DNA from: Phycisphaeraceae bacterium
GTDB taxonomy: Bacteria; Planctomycetota; Phycisphaerae; Phycisphaerales; UBA1924
Direction of reading: 5' to 3'
Length of the DNA stretch: 64,000 nt
Assembly (NCBI GenBank): GCA_023898685.1
Contig: CP060234.1
Coordinates: forward strand, 1,860,001-1,924,000
Below, piece by piece: positions 51,713 through 59,848 of the stretch. Under the pieces are notes generated by a model. That model was not told the DNA's origin. It saw nothing but the letters and a program-made list of their open reading frames with translations, and ran no database searches. The position numbers and the translations under genes were made by a program. How positions within the stretch are numbered: position 1 is the first letter of the stretch; each line of letters begins with the position of its first letter.

Positions 51713-52432
51713 ATGCGCACGATTGTCGCCGTCGCTGCCGGCGTGCTCGCAGCGGCGCACGCACACGCCCAGGTCACTCTCGAGATGAATCTCTATGCTG
51801 ATATCGACGGGCAGACTGTGGGCCCGGATGAGCAGCAGGGCCTTGGAGTGGGCCAGGTCGTCCACTACCGGCTCATGGCCGAGATGAGTCCCGCATCGTG
51901 GTTGCCCGCGTTCACGGAGATCGACGCCGACATCCTGGCCTACGAGTGCGGTGGGCAGGCCGAGGTGCTCAACTTCCAGTACGGCGACTGGGCCGACGCC
52001 ACCGACACACCGTTCATCGATGGCGACTCGATCATCGGCGTCCATGCCCTCCAATTCGGATTCGATACCTCGAACCCGGTCGAGGTCTGTTCGTTCGACG
52101 TCCGAGTCGACTTCTGGTTCAATCTCTATGTCGCCCGGGGAAACGGCCCCGGCGGAGTCGCGTTTACCGTCGACGGCTTCGACACTTTCGGCCCCTCCGT
52201 CTTCCACACTCCCAGGGTCATCGCGGTGGGGGGGCCGGGCGACGACTATCCGTGCTCGCCGGCCGACATGGCCCAGCCCTATGGCGTGCATGACCTCGCC
52301 GACATCATGGCCTTTCTCCGAGCGTTCGCCCGCGGCGACTGCCTCGCTGATTTCCGCCCGCCCTGGGCGGTCTTCGACCTCACCGACGTGCAGGTCTTCA
52401 TCGAGAGTTTCCTCGACGGCTGCCAGTGGTGA
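51713..52432 (+). CDS. Secreted protein with GC-type dockerin (paralogue 1)
   Basis: The 239-residue protein has a signal peptide (MRTIVAVAAGVLAAAHAHA). Residues 20-175 form a beta-rich domain of unknown function (LEMNLYADIDGQTVGPDEQQ, then GVGQVVHYRLMAEM). The dockerin reads YPCSPADMAQPYGVHDLAD ... FLDGCQW, with an unusual end. It is paralogous to the next gene; both share 'MNLYxxxxGxxxVGPE/DxxxxxGVGQ'. Confidence 0.75.
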   Translation: MRTIVAVAAGVLAAAHAHAQVTLEMNLYADIDGQTVGPDEQQGLGVGQVVHYRLMAEMSPASWLPAFTEIDADILAYECGGQAEVLNFQYGDWADATDTPFIDGDSIIGVHALQFGFDTSNPVEVCSFDVRVDFWFNLYVARGNGPGGVAFTVDGFDTFGPSVFHTPRVIAVGGPGDDYPCSPADMAQPYGVHDLADIMAFLRAFARGDCLADFRPPWAVFDLTDVQVFIESFLDGCQW

Positions 52433-52506
52433 GCGTCGATCCGGCTTTCTGGGTGAGGCGACGGGCCGTTGGCGGTATGCTGGATCCAGACGAAACGAGG
52501 TGCCCC

Positions 52507-53274
52507 ATGCGGTCCGTCCTCGCAACCCTCGGCCTCGCCGCGATCACGTTCGCCCCCGCCCCCGCGCAGGCCCGGGTCGACCTCCGGATGAACCTGTACG
52601 TGAACACGGGCCCCGAACTCGTCGGACCCGAATCGACCATGGTCGTCGGCGTCGGGCAGACGGTCCGCTTCGTCCTCCTCGCCGAGATGGACGGCGGCCC
52701 GGCGCCCGCGTTCAGCGAGTTCACCGCCGATCTGTTCCCGTTTGATGTGTGTGGCGGCCTGAGCACACGGGTCGTTTCATTCAGCTTCGGGGAGTGGCCG
52801 CAGTTTTTCGAGCAGCCCACGGTCGCCGGCGGCGCCATCCTCGGCGGGCTGGCGGTGCAGGTCCCGCTGCTCGGGCCGGTGGACGACTCGAATCCTCTCG
52901 TCGTCTGCACGTTCGACGTGGCGTTCGACGGGCCGGACTGGCTGATCTACCGGGCCTCGGCGAACGGGACGAGCGGGTATGCCTTCGGCGCCATCGACGA
53001 CGCAAACTGGGTATTCGCAACCCCCGAGCGCTTCGCCTCCAGCGTCTTCCGCTCGGTCCGGGTCATCGCCGTCGGTTCGCCCGGCGACCCGATCCCCTGC
53101 TCGGTCGCCGACCTCGCGCCGCCCTACGGCACGCACGACCTCGCCGACGTGCAGGTCTTCATCAACAGCTTCATCGCCGGGCAATGCCGGGGCGATGTCG
53201 CCCCGCCGTGGGCGATCCTCGACCTCGCCGACGTGCAGCGATTCGTCCAGGTGTTCGTGGACGGCTGCCCCTGA
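52507..53274 (+). CDS. Secreted protein with GC-type dockerin (paralogue 2)
   Basis: The 255-residue protein has a signal peptide (VLATLGLAAITFAPAPAQA). It has the same domain as the upstream gene (LRMNLYVNTGPELVGPESTM, then GVGQTVRFVLLAEMDGG). The dockerin reads PCSVADLAPPYGTHDLADV ... VDGCP. The ATG follows GAGGT by 7 nt. A 74-bp gap behind its paralogue suggests tandem duplication and co-transcription. Confidence 0.78.
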   Translation: MRSVLATLGLAAITFAPAPAQARVDLRMNLYVNTGPELVGPESTMVVGVGQTVRFVLLAEMDGGPAPAFSEFTADLFPFDVCGGLSTRVVSFSFGEWPQFFEQPTVAGGAILGGLAVQVPLLGPVDDSNPLVVCTFDVAFDGPDWLIYRASANGTSGYAFGAIDDANWVFATPERFASSVFRSVRVIAVGSPGDPIPCSVADLAPPYGTHDLADVQVFINSFIAGQCRGDVAPPWAILDLADVQRFVQVFVDGCP

Positions 53275-53284
53275 TCGACAGCGT

Positions 53285-53710
53285 TCAACGCGCCGGCACG
53301 AGCAGCACGGGGATCATCGTCCGGTGACGCACGTTGGCCGCGACGCTCCCCAGCACCATGTCGGCGATCGCCCCGTGCCGGTGGGTCGACATCGCGATGA
53401 GGTCGCACGACTCACCCTCGGCGACGGCGACGAGCTTCTCGGCCGGATCGCCCAGCTCGAGCACCGCACGGACGTTGAGCCCGTCGGCCGCGAGCTCGGC
53501 GCACCGCCGATCGAGGTAGTCGCGGTCGTCGCGGATCTCCTGTGAATCGGCGAGGTTCAGGCTCTTCTGATACCGGGCCCCGAAGCCTTCGGCGACGTGG
53601 ACCAGGATCACCTCCGCCCCGTCTCCGGCTTCAACCAGCCGCCTGACGTGTGGCAGCACGGCCTCGTCGGCGGGGGTGTTCTCGAGCGCGACCAGGATCC
53701 TGTTGTACAT
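53285..53710 (-). CDS. Universal stress protein (UspA family)
   Basis: The 141-residue nucleotide-binding-fold protein opens YNRILVALENTPADEAVL, has VILVHVAEG, and ends with the family ATP-loop-like block CDLIAMSTHRHGAIADMVLGS followed by VPVLLV-like VLLVPAR. It lies 22 bp downstream of the Nramp gene, probably the same transcript. Confidence 0.9.
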   Translation of the reverse strand: MYNRILVALENTPADEAVLPHVRRLVEAGDGAEVILVHVAEGFGARYQKSLNLADSQEIRDDRDYLDRRCAELAADGLNVRAVLELGDPAEKLVAVAEGESCDLIAMSTHRHGAIADMVLGSVAANVRHRTMIPVLLVPAR

Positions 53711-53732
53711 GGCGGTCGCTCCGGGCTCTCGA

Positions 53733-55094
53733 TCAGAGGAACTCGATCGCGGTCTGGATGAGCAGGTAGCCGTTCAGGACCACGATCACCACGGTCATCA
53801 CCCACGCCACGACGCCCAGCGACCGCGCGTTGGCGAATCGGCCCATCTTACGTCGGTCGCCCGTGAACAGGACGAGGGGGATCACCGCGAAGCTGAGCTG
53901 GAGCGAGAGGATCACCTGGCTGAGGATGAGCAACTCCCCGACGCCGCGCTCGCCCGCGACGGCCGCGACGATCGCCGCCGGCACGACCGCGATGAGCCGG
54001 GTGATCAGGCGGCGCACCCAGGGGCGGATCCGCAGATCGAGGAATCCTTCCATCACGATCTGCCCGGCGAGCGTGCCGGTGAGCGTCGAGTTCTGGCCCG
54101 ACGCGAGCAGGGCGATCGCGAACACGGCGCTCGCGAGCGGCGCCCCCAGCACGGGCGAGAGCAGGCGGTGGGCGTCGCCGATGTCCGCGACGCTCTCATA
54201 CTCGGTGCCGTGGAAGGCCGCGGCGCTGAGCACGAGGATGGCCGCGTTGACGAAGAACGCGAGGAACAGAGCAACGGAGGAATCGATGGTCGCGAACTTG
54301 ATCGCCATCGCCTTGCCCGCGTCGTCACGCGTGAAAGCGCGCGTCTGCACGATGCTCGAGTGCAGATAGAGGTTGTGCGGCATCACCGTCGCGCCCAGGA
54401 TGCCGATCGCGATGTAGAGCATCGCCGGATCGGTCACGACCTCGGGCTTGGGGATCAGCCCCCGGAGCATCTCGGGGATATGCGGGCTCGAGGCCACCAG
54501 CTCGTATCCGAAGCAGACGCCGATCGTCAGGACAAGCGCCCCGACCACCGCCTCGAGCGTGCGGAAGCCCCGCGCCTGGAGCATCAGGATGACGAACACG
54601 TCGGCCACCGTGAGCAGCACGCCCCAGAACACCGGCAGCCCGAACAGCAGGTTGAGCGCGATCGCCGACCCGATCACCTCGGCCAGGTCGGTCGCCGCGA
54701 TCGCGATCTCGCACAGGATCCACAGGAAGATCCCGACGGGTTTGGAGTAGTGGTCGCGGCACGCCTGGGCGAGGTCGCGCCCCGTGGCGATGCCCAGCTT
54801 GAGCGCCAGGTGCTGGAGCACCATCGCCATGACGCTCGAGATGAGCACGACCGAGAGCAGGGTGTAGCCGTACTTGGCGCCGCCCTCGAGGTCGGTCGCC
54901 CAGTTGCCCGGGTCCATGTAACCCACGGAGACGAGCAGGCCGGGCCCCGTGAACGCGAACAGCTTGCGCCAGAACCCGGCCGAGGGTGAGATGTGCACCG
55001 TGGCGTGCGACTCCGGCAGCGAGACGGTCGTCCGCTGCTTCCGCCAGCCATCTTCCGGGCCCAAGCCCGTGGTTCCCGCGTCCACCTTGCCCAT
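53733..55094 (-). CDS. mntH: Nramp-family divalent metal (Mn/Fe) transporter
   Basis: The 453-residue transporter has about eleven helices. Metal-site motifs are D61-P-G-N (MDPGNWATDLE) in helix 1 and MPHNLYLHSS in helix 6. GQNSTLTGTLAGQIVMEGFL is also typical. The start at 55094 was chosen over an upstream extension running through the operator-like palindrome. A TGTAGCC-AA-GGCTACA element 42-57 bp upstream suggests metal-responsive control. The next gene is a UspA protein. Confidence 0.92.
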   Translation of the reverse strand: MGKVDAGTTGLGPEDGWRKQRTTVSLPESHATVHISPSAGFWRKLFAFTGPGLLVSVGYMDPGNWATDLEGGAKYGYTLLSVVLISSVMAMVLQHLALKLGIATGRDLAQACRDHYSKPVGIFLWILCEIAIAATDLAEVIGSAIALNLLFGLPVFWGVLLTVADVFVILMLQARGFRTLEAVVGALVLTIGVCFGYELVASSPHIPEMLRGLIPKPEVVTDPAMLYIAIGILGATVMPHNLYLHSSIVQTRAFTRDDAGKAMAIKFATIDSSVALFLAFFVNAAILVLSAAAFHGTEYESVADIGDAHRLLSPVLGAPLASAVFAIALLASGQNSTLTGTLAGQIVMEGFLDLRIRPWVRRLITRLIAVVPAAIVAAVAGERGVGELLILSQVILSLQLSFAVIPLVLFTGDRRKMGRFANARSLGVVAWVMTVVIVVLNGYLLIQTAIEFL

Positions 55095-55135
55095 GTCACG
55101 CCCCGCGGAGCGGATCGGTCCCGCTCGCCGGCGAT

Positions 55136-55151
55136 TGTAGCCAAGGCTACA
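55136..55151. promoter_or_regulatory. Palindromic candidate operator upstream of mntH
   Basis: TGTAGCC and GGCTACA surround a 2-nt centre (AA), giving a 16-nt inverted repeat 42-57 bases before the mntH start. TAGCC-N2-GGCTA resembles sites of DtxR/MntR-type metal repressors. The assignment is inference from position and shape. Confidence 0.55.
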
Positions 55152-55332
55152 TCTGGGTGTCCAGCGAAAAAGAACCTGATCCACGCGTGCGCAGGGCCGG
55201 CCCGGATCAGGGTGGACGCCGCGGCTCGCCGCACGACCCGGGAGAAGCGTCCGCCGGCGCTCGCGCGGGACCGATCGGACGCGAATCGGGCGCTAGACTC
55301 ATCCCCACCCGACGGCATCCAAAGGAGCACCC

Positions 55333-55821
55333 ATGCGCGTCATCCTCACCACCAGCAAGGGCGACATCACCATCGAGCTCGATGCCGAGAAGGCCCCGAT
55401 CTCATCCGAGAACTTCCTCTCCTACGTCGACAACGGCGACTACGACGGCACCATCTTCCACCGCGTCATCGACGGCTTCATGATCCAGGGCGGCGCCTTC
55501 GAGCCCGACATGAACCAGCGCCGCGGACGCGACCCGATCAAGAACGAGTGGAAGAACGGGCTCAAGAACGTCCGCGGCTCTCTCGCGATGGCCCGCACGA
55601 GCGATCCGGATTCGGCCTCCAATCAATTCTTCATCAACGTCGCCGACAACGACTTCCTCGACAAGCCCCGCGACGGTGCGGGCTACGCCGTCTTCGGCAG
55701 GGTCGTCGAGGGGCTCGACGTCATCGACGCGATCAAGGGCGTGAAGACCACCGATCGCGCCGGGCACGGCGACGTGCCGGTCGAGCCGATCGTCCTCGAG
55801 TCGGCGAAGCGGGCGGAGTAG
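55333..55821 (+). CDS. Peptidylprolyl isomerase (cyclophilin type)
   Basis: The 162-residue protein-folding enzyme has FHRVIDGFMIQGG, MARTSDPDSASNQFFINV and FGRVVEGLDVIDAI, the conserved cyclophilin active-site blocks. There is no signal peptide, so it is cytoplasmic. AAAGGAG precedes the ATG. Confidence 0.95.
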   Translation: MRVILTTSKGDITIELDAEKAPISSENFLSYVDNGDYDGTIFHRVIDGFMIQGGAFEPDMNQRRGRDPIKNEWKNGLKNVRGSLAMARTSDPDSASNQFFINVADNDFLDKPRDGAGYAVFGRVVEGLDVIDAIKGVKTTDRAGHGDVPVEPIVLESAKRAE

Positions 55822-55851
55822 GGCAGACGCTGTCCATTCCACGGCGCATTG

Positions 55852-55931
55852 ACGAGGCCCTGGCGCAAGCCTGGGCTTCATTTGCATTGGATTCGCCGAT
55901 TGCAGAGCCCAGGCTTGCGCCAGGGCCTCGT
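55852..55931. repeat. 80-base inverted repeat with 26-nt perfect arms
   Basis: Arms 55852-55877 and 55906-55931 are exact reverse complements around a 28-nt loop. The core reads CCTGGCGCAAGCCTGGGCT. It lies between the convergent cyclophilin and BCCT genes, so it may also end transcription. The GCGCAAGC core is shared with the 39161 element. Confidence 0.85.
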
Positions 55932-55962
55932 ATCGAATCGCGGTGATGCCCCGGGGCCGTCG

Positions 55963-57873
55963 CTACTTCTCCCCCGTGGCGGCGTCCATCAGCGTCCGCT
56001 CGTGCTTCGCCAGCCCCTTCACCAGCGAAACGCACATGAGCAGCAGGATGAACGTGAACGGCAGGGCCGCGGTGATCGACGCGGTCTGGAGCGCCTTCAG
56101 CCCCCCGGCGACGAGCAGGATGGCGGCCACGACCCCCTCGAGGATGGCCCAGAACAGGCGTGTGCCGACGGGCGGATCGGGGTTGCCCCCCGAGGCGATG
56201 ATGTCGATGACCATCGACGCCGAGTCGGACGACGTGACGAAGAACAGGATGATGCACAGCGTCGCGAGCGTCCAGGTCACCGTCTCGAACGGGTAGGAAT
56301 CGAGCAGCACGAAGAGCACCGTCGCGACGCGGTCGATCGTCCCCGTGCGCTCCTGGTTGAGCACGGGGGCGCTGAGATACTGCACCACCGTCAGCGGCTT
56401 CTCCTTCGCCGCGAGCGGTCCGTCGTAGATCTGATCGGGGGCGGGCCGGAAGGTCTCGCCCGTCGCCGCGACGACGACCTCGGGTTGGCCGTTCTCCTTC
56501 GTGACCTCGAGCTCCCGGCCCTCGGGGCCGACGAGCGTGCCGTCGCCGTCGCGGGTTAGCTCGCCCCCGTTGGGCCCGACGACCACGTCCCCCTCGCCCT
56601 GAACCAGCCCGTCCGGGGTCTTGACCTCCACGGGGTACTTCGTCGTGGGCAGCTTGGTCTCGTCGGGGTGCGTCGACTGGTGCAGCGCCGCGTTGCCGAA
56701 CGCGGTGAGCCAGATGATCCCCACGAGCGTGGGCACGAGCAGCACGCCCGTGATGAACTCTCGGAACGTCCGCCCCTTCGAGACGCGGGCGATGAACATG
56801 CCCACGAACGGCGACCAGGCGATCCACCAGCCCCAGTAGAACACGGTCCACTCGCCGAGCCACTTCTTGCCCGCCGCGTCCTCGAACGTGCCCGTCCAGA
56901 ACGAGTTGATCGGCAGGCGCTGGAGATAGGCCCCCAGGTTCTCGACCAGAGCGTTGCAGAAGAACAGCGTGCTCCCCGCGACGATGACGAACACGAGCAG
57001 CAGGCCCGCGATCACCATGTTGAGCTCGCTCAGGCGCCGGATCCCCGCGTCGAGCCCCAGCACGACCGAGGTCGTCGCGACGGCGGTGATCGCCGCGATG
57101 AGCACGATCTGCACCGGGATCGAGACCGACACGCCCAGCAGCGCGTTCAGACCCGCGTTGACCTGCATCGCCCCGAGCCCCAGCGAGGTCGCCACGCCGA
57201 AGAGAGTCGCGACGATCGCGAGCACGTCGATCAGGTCGCCCAGCCTCCCGTGCACGCGCTCGCCGAACAGCGGGTAGAACACCGATCGGAAGCTCAGCGC
57301 GTGCCCCCGCCTGAACCCGAAGTAGGCGAGCGCGATCGAGACCACCGCGTAGAGCGCCCAGGGGTGCAGACCCCAGTGGAAGATGGTCAGGGCCATCGCC
57401 GTCCGGGCCGCATCGAGGTCGTTCCCCCGACCGCCCGGCGGGTTGGTGTAGTGGTAGATCGGCTCCGCGACCGACCAGAAGACCAGCCCGATGCCCATGC
57501 CCGCGCTGAACAGCATCGCGAACCAGGCCCATCGGCCGAACTCGGGCTCCTCGTCGTCGGGCCCCAGCTTCACGTGGCTGTACCGCCCGAAGCCGAGCCA
57601 GATCGCGAACGCGAGGAAGCCCGACATCGTGATGATGTAGAGCCAGCCGAACGTGTCGACGATCCAGCTCTGCACCGTGCTGAACACGTCGCCCACGCGG
57701 CCGGGCAGGAAGATCGCCAGGGCGAGCATCAGGAAGATGATCCCCGCGCCCGCCGGGAAGACGACCTTGTGCATCTCGAACGGACCGGCGACGACGATGT
57801 TCCGCCGAGACGGCATGATCGCGGGGTCGGCCACCGCGTCCTGTTCCATCTGGGTCTGGACCGAGCCGCTCAT
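55963..57873 (-). CDS. BCCT-family betaine/choline-type transporter with large loop insertion
   Basis: The 636-residue protein has about twelve helices. Substrate-site Trp-rich segments FHWGLHPWALYAVV and FYWGWWIAWSPFVGMFIARVS are present. A polar insertion of roughly 80-100 residues (about 400-500, including GDVVVGPNGGELTRDGDG) lies where relatives have a short loop. It starts with a 4-nt overlap after the SDMT gene. Context (betaine synthesis genes) points to glycine betaine or a related compatible solute. Confidence 0.9.
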   Translation of the reverse strand: MSGSVQTQMEQDAVADPAIMPSRRNIVVAGPFEMHKVVFPAGAGIIFLMLALAIFLPGRVGDVFSTVQSWIVDTFGWLYIITMSGFLAFAIWLGFGRYSHVKLGPDDEEPEFGRWAWFAMLFSAGMGIGLVFWSVAEPIYHYTNPPGGRGNDLDAARTAMALTIFHWGLHPWALYAVVSIALAYFGFRRGHALSFRSVFYPLFGERVHGRLGDLIDVLAIVATLFGVATSLGLGAMQVNAGLNALLGVSVSIPVQIVLIAAITAVATTSVVLGLDAGIRRLSELNMVIAGLLLVFVIVAGSTLFFCNALVENLGAYLQRLPINSFWTGTFEDAAGKKWLGEWTVFYWGWWIAWSPFVGMFIARVSKGRTFREFITGVLLVPTLVGIIWLTAFGNAALHQSTHPDETKLPTTKYPVEVKTPDGLVQGEGDVVVGPNGGELTRDGDGTLVGPEGRELEVTKENGQPEVVVAATGETFRPAPDQIYDGPLAAKEKPLTVVQYLSAPVLNQERTGTIDRVATVLFVLLDSYPFETVTWTLATLCIILFFVTSSDSASMVIDIIASGGNPDPPVGTRLFWAILEGVVAAILLVAGGLKALQTASITAALPFTFILLLMCVSLVKGLAKHERTLMDAATGEK

Positions 57874-58715
57874 CGGGCTTCGGGTTTGCGGAACGCGAAG
57901 ACGCCCCAGGTGAGCAGGCCGGCCTCGCCGCCGTCGATCCAGTGCCGGAGGCCCGACTTCATCCGTTCGATGTATTCGCCGCTCACGAGCCCCTCGAGCT
58001 CGGGTTCGAGCTCATCGAGCTCGGCGAGCACACGCGAATAGTGCTGGGGGATGCGGTTCGCCTGCTCGTCGAATCCCAGGTCACGCCAGCCCCGGCGCTT
58101 CGCCTGCTCGCGGTAGAACCCGGGCGTCCCCAGGTCGGGCAGGTGGATGCGGTCGAGAATGGGCCTGAGCTTCGCCACGTCGGCGCTGTCCGTGCGCATC
58201 GGATCGGTGAACACGAACTTCCCGCTCGGCTTGAGCACCCGGTCGACCTCGTCGAGCACGCGTGCCCGGTCGCCGCTGTGCAGGATCGCGTCCTGGCTCC
58301 ACACCACCTCGAACATCGCGTCCCCGAACGGCAGGTCCTCGAACGCGCCGTCGACGACGTCGATCTGCTCCTCGAGCCCGTGCTTCTCGTTCATCGCTCG
58401 ATCGCGTTCGTTCTCCGCCTCCGAGAGATTGAGGGCGGTGACGTGGCAGCCAAATCGGCGGGCGAGCCACCGGGCCGCCCCGCCGTAGCCCGCGCCGATG
58501 TCGAGCACGCGCGTCGCCGAGTCGATCGTGCCGGCGCGGTCGGCCATGTACTCGACGGTGCGCCGGCTGGCGTCGGCGATCGGCTCGTCGTCGGTTCGGT
58601 ACATCCCGACGTGGATGTCCTCACCCCCCCAGATGTGGAAATAGAAATTGTCGGCGTCCGTGCTGTTGTAGTAGTCGCGGGCGATCTTCGTCGCCTCATC
58701 GTGCGTGGCGGGCAT
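57870..58715 (-). CDS. Sarcosine/dimethylglycine N-methyltransferase
   Basis: The 281-residue SAM-dependent enzyme resembles SDMT/GSMT2 of betaine-synthesising halophiles: YYNSTDADNFYFHIWGGEDI, RVLDIGAGYGGAARWLARRF (SAM site), VWSQDAILHSGDR, FTDPMRTD. It adds the second and third methyl groups to make glycine betaine. AGGAGG precedes the ATG. The middle gene of the GSMT-SDMT-BCCT operon. Confidence 0.9.
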   Translation of the reverse strand: MPATHDEATKIARDYYNSTDADNFYFHIWGGEDIHVGMYRTDDEPIADASRRTVEYMADRAGTIDSATRVLDIGAGYGGAARWLARRFGCHVTALNLSEAENERDRAMNEKHGLEEQIDVVDGAFEDLPFGDAMFEVVWSQDAILHSGDRARVLDEVDRVLKPSGKFVFTDPMRTDSADVAKLRPILDRIHLPDLGTPGFYREQAKRRGWRDLGFDEQANRIPQHYSRVLAELDELEPELEGLVSGEYIERMKSGLRHWIDGGEAGLLTWGVFAFRKPEAR

Positions 58716-58724
58716 GGGTCCTCC

Positions 58725-59591
58725 TCAGCCGTCGTTCTCGGTCGGTTCCTCGAAGCTGTCGTAGCTCTTCTCGGCGATGTGCACGAAGAAGTCGGGCCCG
58801 TGCTCCTTGTAGGTCTCCTTGAAATCGCCGTACGTCGTGATCCGCTGGAATCCCACATCGCGCATCAGCCGGCGCGTGTACGCCTTGCGCAGCGGGAACA
58901 TGTTCAGGTGGTACTCCGACCCGTCCGGGAAGCTGTAGCGGAACCGCGCCAGCCCCTCGTCCATGAACTCGGGCTCGGCCACAACCTCGTCGCCGCAGTA
59001 GTAGTACTTGTGCTGCGAGTCGAACCCCTGGTCGAGGATCGAGTCGTAGTTCCGCTGGTCGAGGATCAGGATGCCGTCGTGCTTGAGCGCCGAGTAGCAC
59101 TCCGCGAGCGCCTTCCGCCGGTCCCGCTCGTTGAACAGGTGGGTGAACGAGTTGCCCAGGCAGATCACCGCGTCGAACCGCCCGTGCACACTCTTGTTCA
59201 ACCAGCGCCAGTCCGCCTTCACCGTGCGGATGATGTGCCCGCGTCGCCGCCCGTTCTCGAACGCCTTGGCGAGCATGTAGGGGCTGCCGTCGGCGCTGAC
59301 CACCTGGAAGCCCGCCTCGATCAGGCGCACGGAGTGAAACCCCGTGCCCGTCGCGATGTCGAGCACGCGCTTGACGCCCCGCTCGCGGAGCGCGTCGATG
59401 AAGAAATCGCCCTCGCTCTTCGCGCGGCGATCCCAGTCGATCAGCTCATCCCACTTCTCGACGAAGCCACGGACATACTCGTCGGTGTACTTGTCGGTCT
59501 CCCGCACCTGCGTCGGGTCATCGCCGTACTCCTGGGGCTTGTAATCCAAAAGAGTATCATCTGCCCCGCTGTGACTCGGTCGTGCGCGCAT
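58725..59591 (-). CDS. Glycine/sarcosine N-methyltransferase
   Basis: The 288-residue SAM-dependent enzyme carries out the first methylations of glycine in betaine synthesis: VEKWDELIDWDRRAKSEG, VLDIATGTGFHSVRLIEAG, ICLGNSFTHLFNERDRRKAL, GILILDQRNYDSILD. The pattern matches halophile GSMT. The ATG at 59591 was chosen; earlier starts add a non-conserved tail. Ends 9 bp before SDMT. Confidence 0.9.
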   Translation of the reverse strand: MRARPSHSGADDTLLDYKPQEYGDDPTQVRETDKYTDEYVRGFVEKWDELIDWDRRAKSEGDFFIDALRERGVKRVLDIATGTGFHSVRLIEAGFQVVSADGSPYMLAKAFENGRRRGHIIRTVKADWRWLNKSVHGRFDAVICLGNSFTHLFNERDRRKALAECYSALKHDGILILDQRNYDSILDQGFDSQHKYYYCGDEVVAEPEFMDEGLARFRYSFPDGSEYHLNMFPLRKAYTRRLMRDVGFQRITTYGDFKETYKEHGPDFFVHIAEKSYDSFEEPTENDG

Positions 59592-59785
59592 GCATCCGCC
59601 TATCGCTAAAGTTGTTCGAAAGCACCGTAAGGCCAACCCTCGCGCATGGCAACCGGAAAACAGCCCGTTTTTCCCGCAAAACAGGGGGTGCGTTGTACCC
59701 ACACAGCGTTTTTCCCTGCAATCGCAGTGGTTTGGTGCGATGCGTGAACCCCCGCGTTTCTCATGTCACGAAATAAAGATTCCAC

Positions 59786-59812
59786 GAATGCGGCGCAGAT
59801 CGCGCCGCATTC
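59786..59812 (-). terminator. Hairpin terminator of the gsp genes
   Basis: A perfect 11-bp stem (59786-59796 with 59802-59812), loop of 5, lies 37 bases past the gspE stop on the minus strand. It is followed by GTGGAATCTTTATTTCG, moderately T-rich. Confidence 0.7.
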
Positions 59813-59848
59813 CCGAGAAATCAGCGTGGTTTCGCGAATAGCGGCGCG

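Noticed and set aside
59592..59785. Riboswitch upstream of the betaine operon
   Set aside because: The region was checked for glycine, SAM and SAH riboswitch consensus by eye; no convincing match was found.
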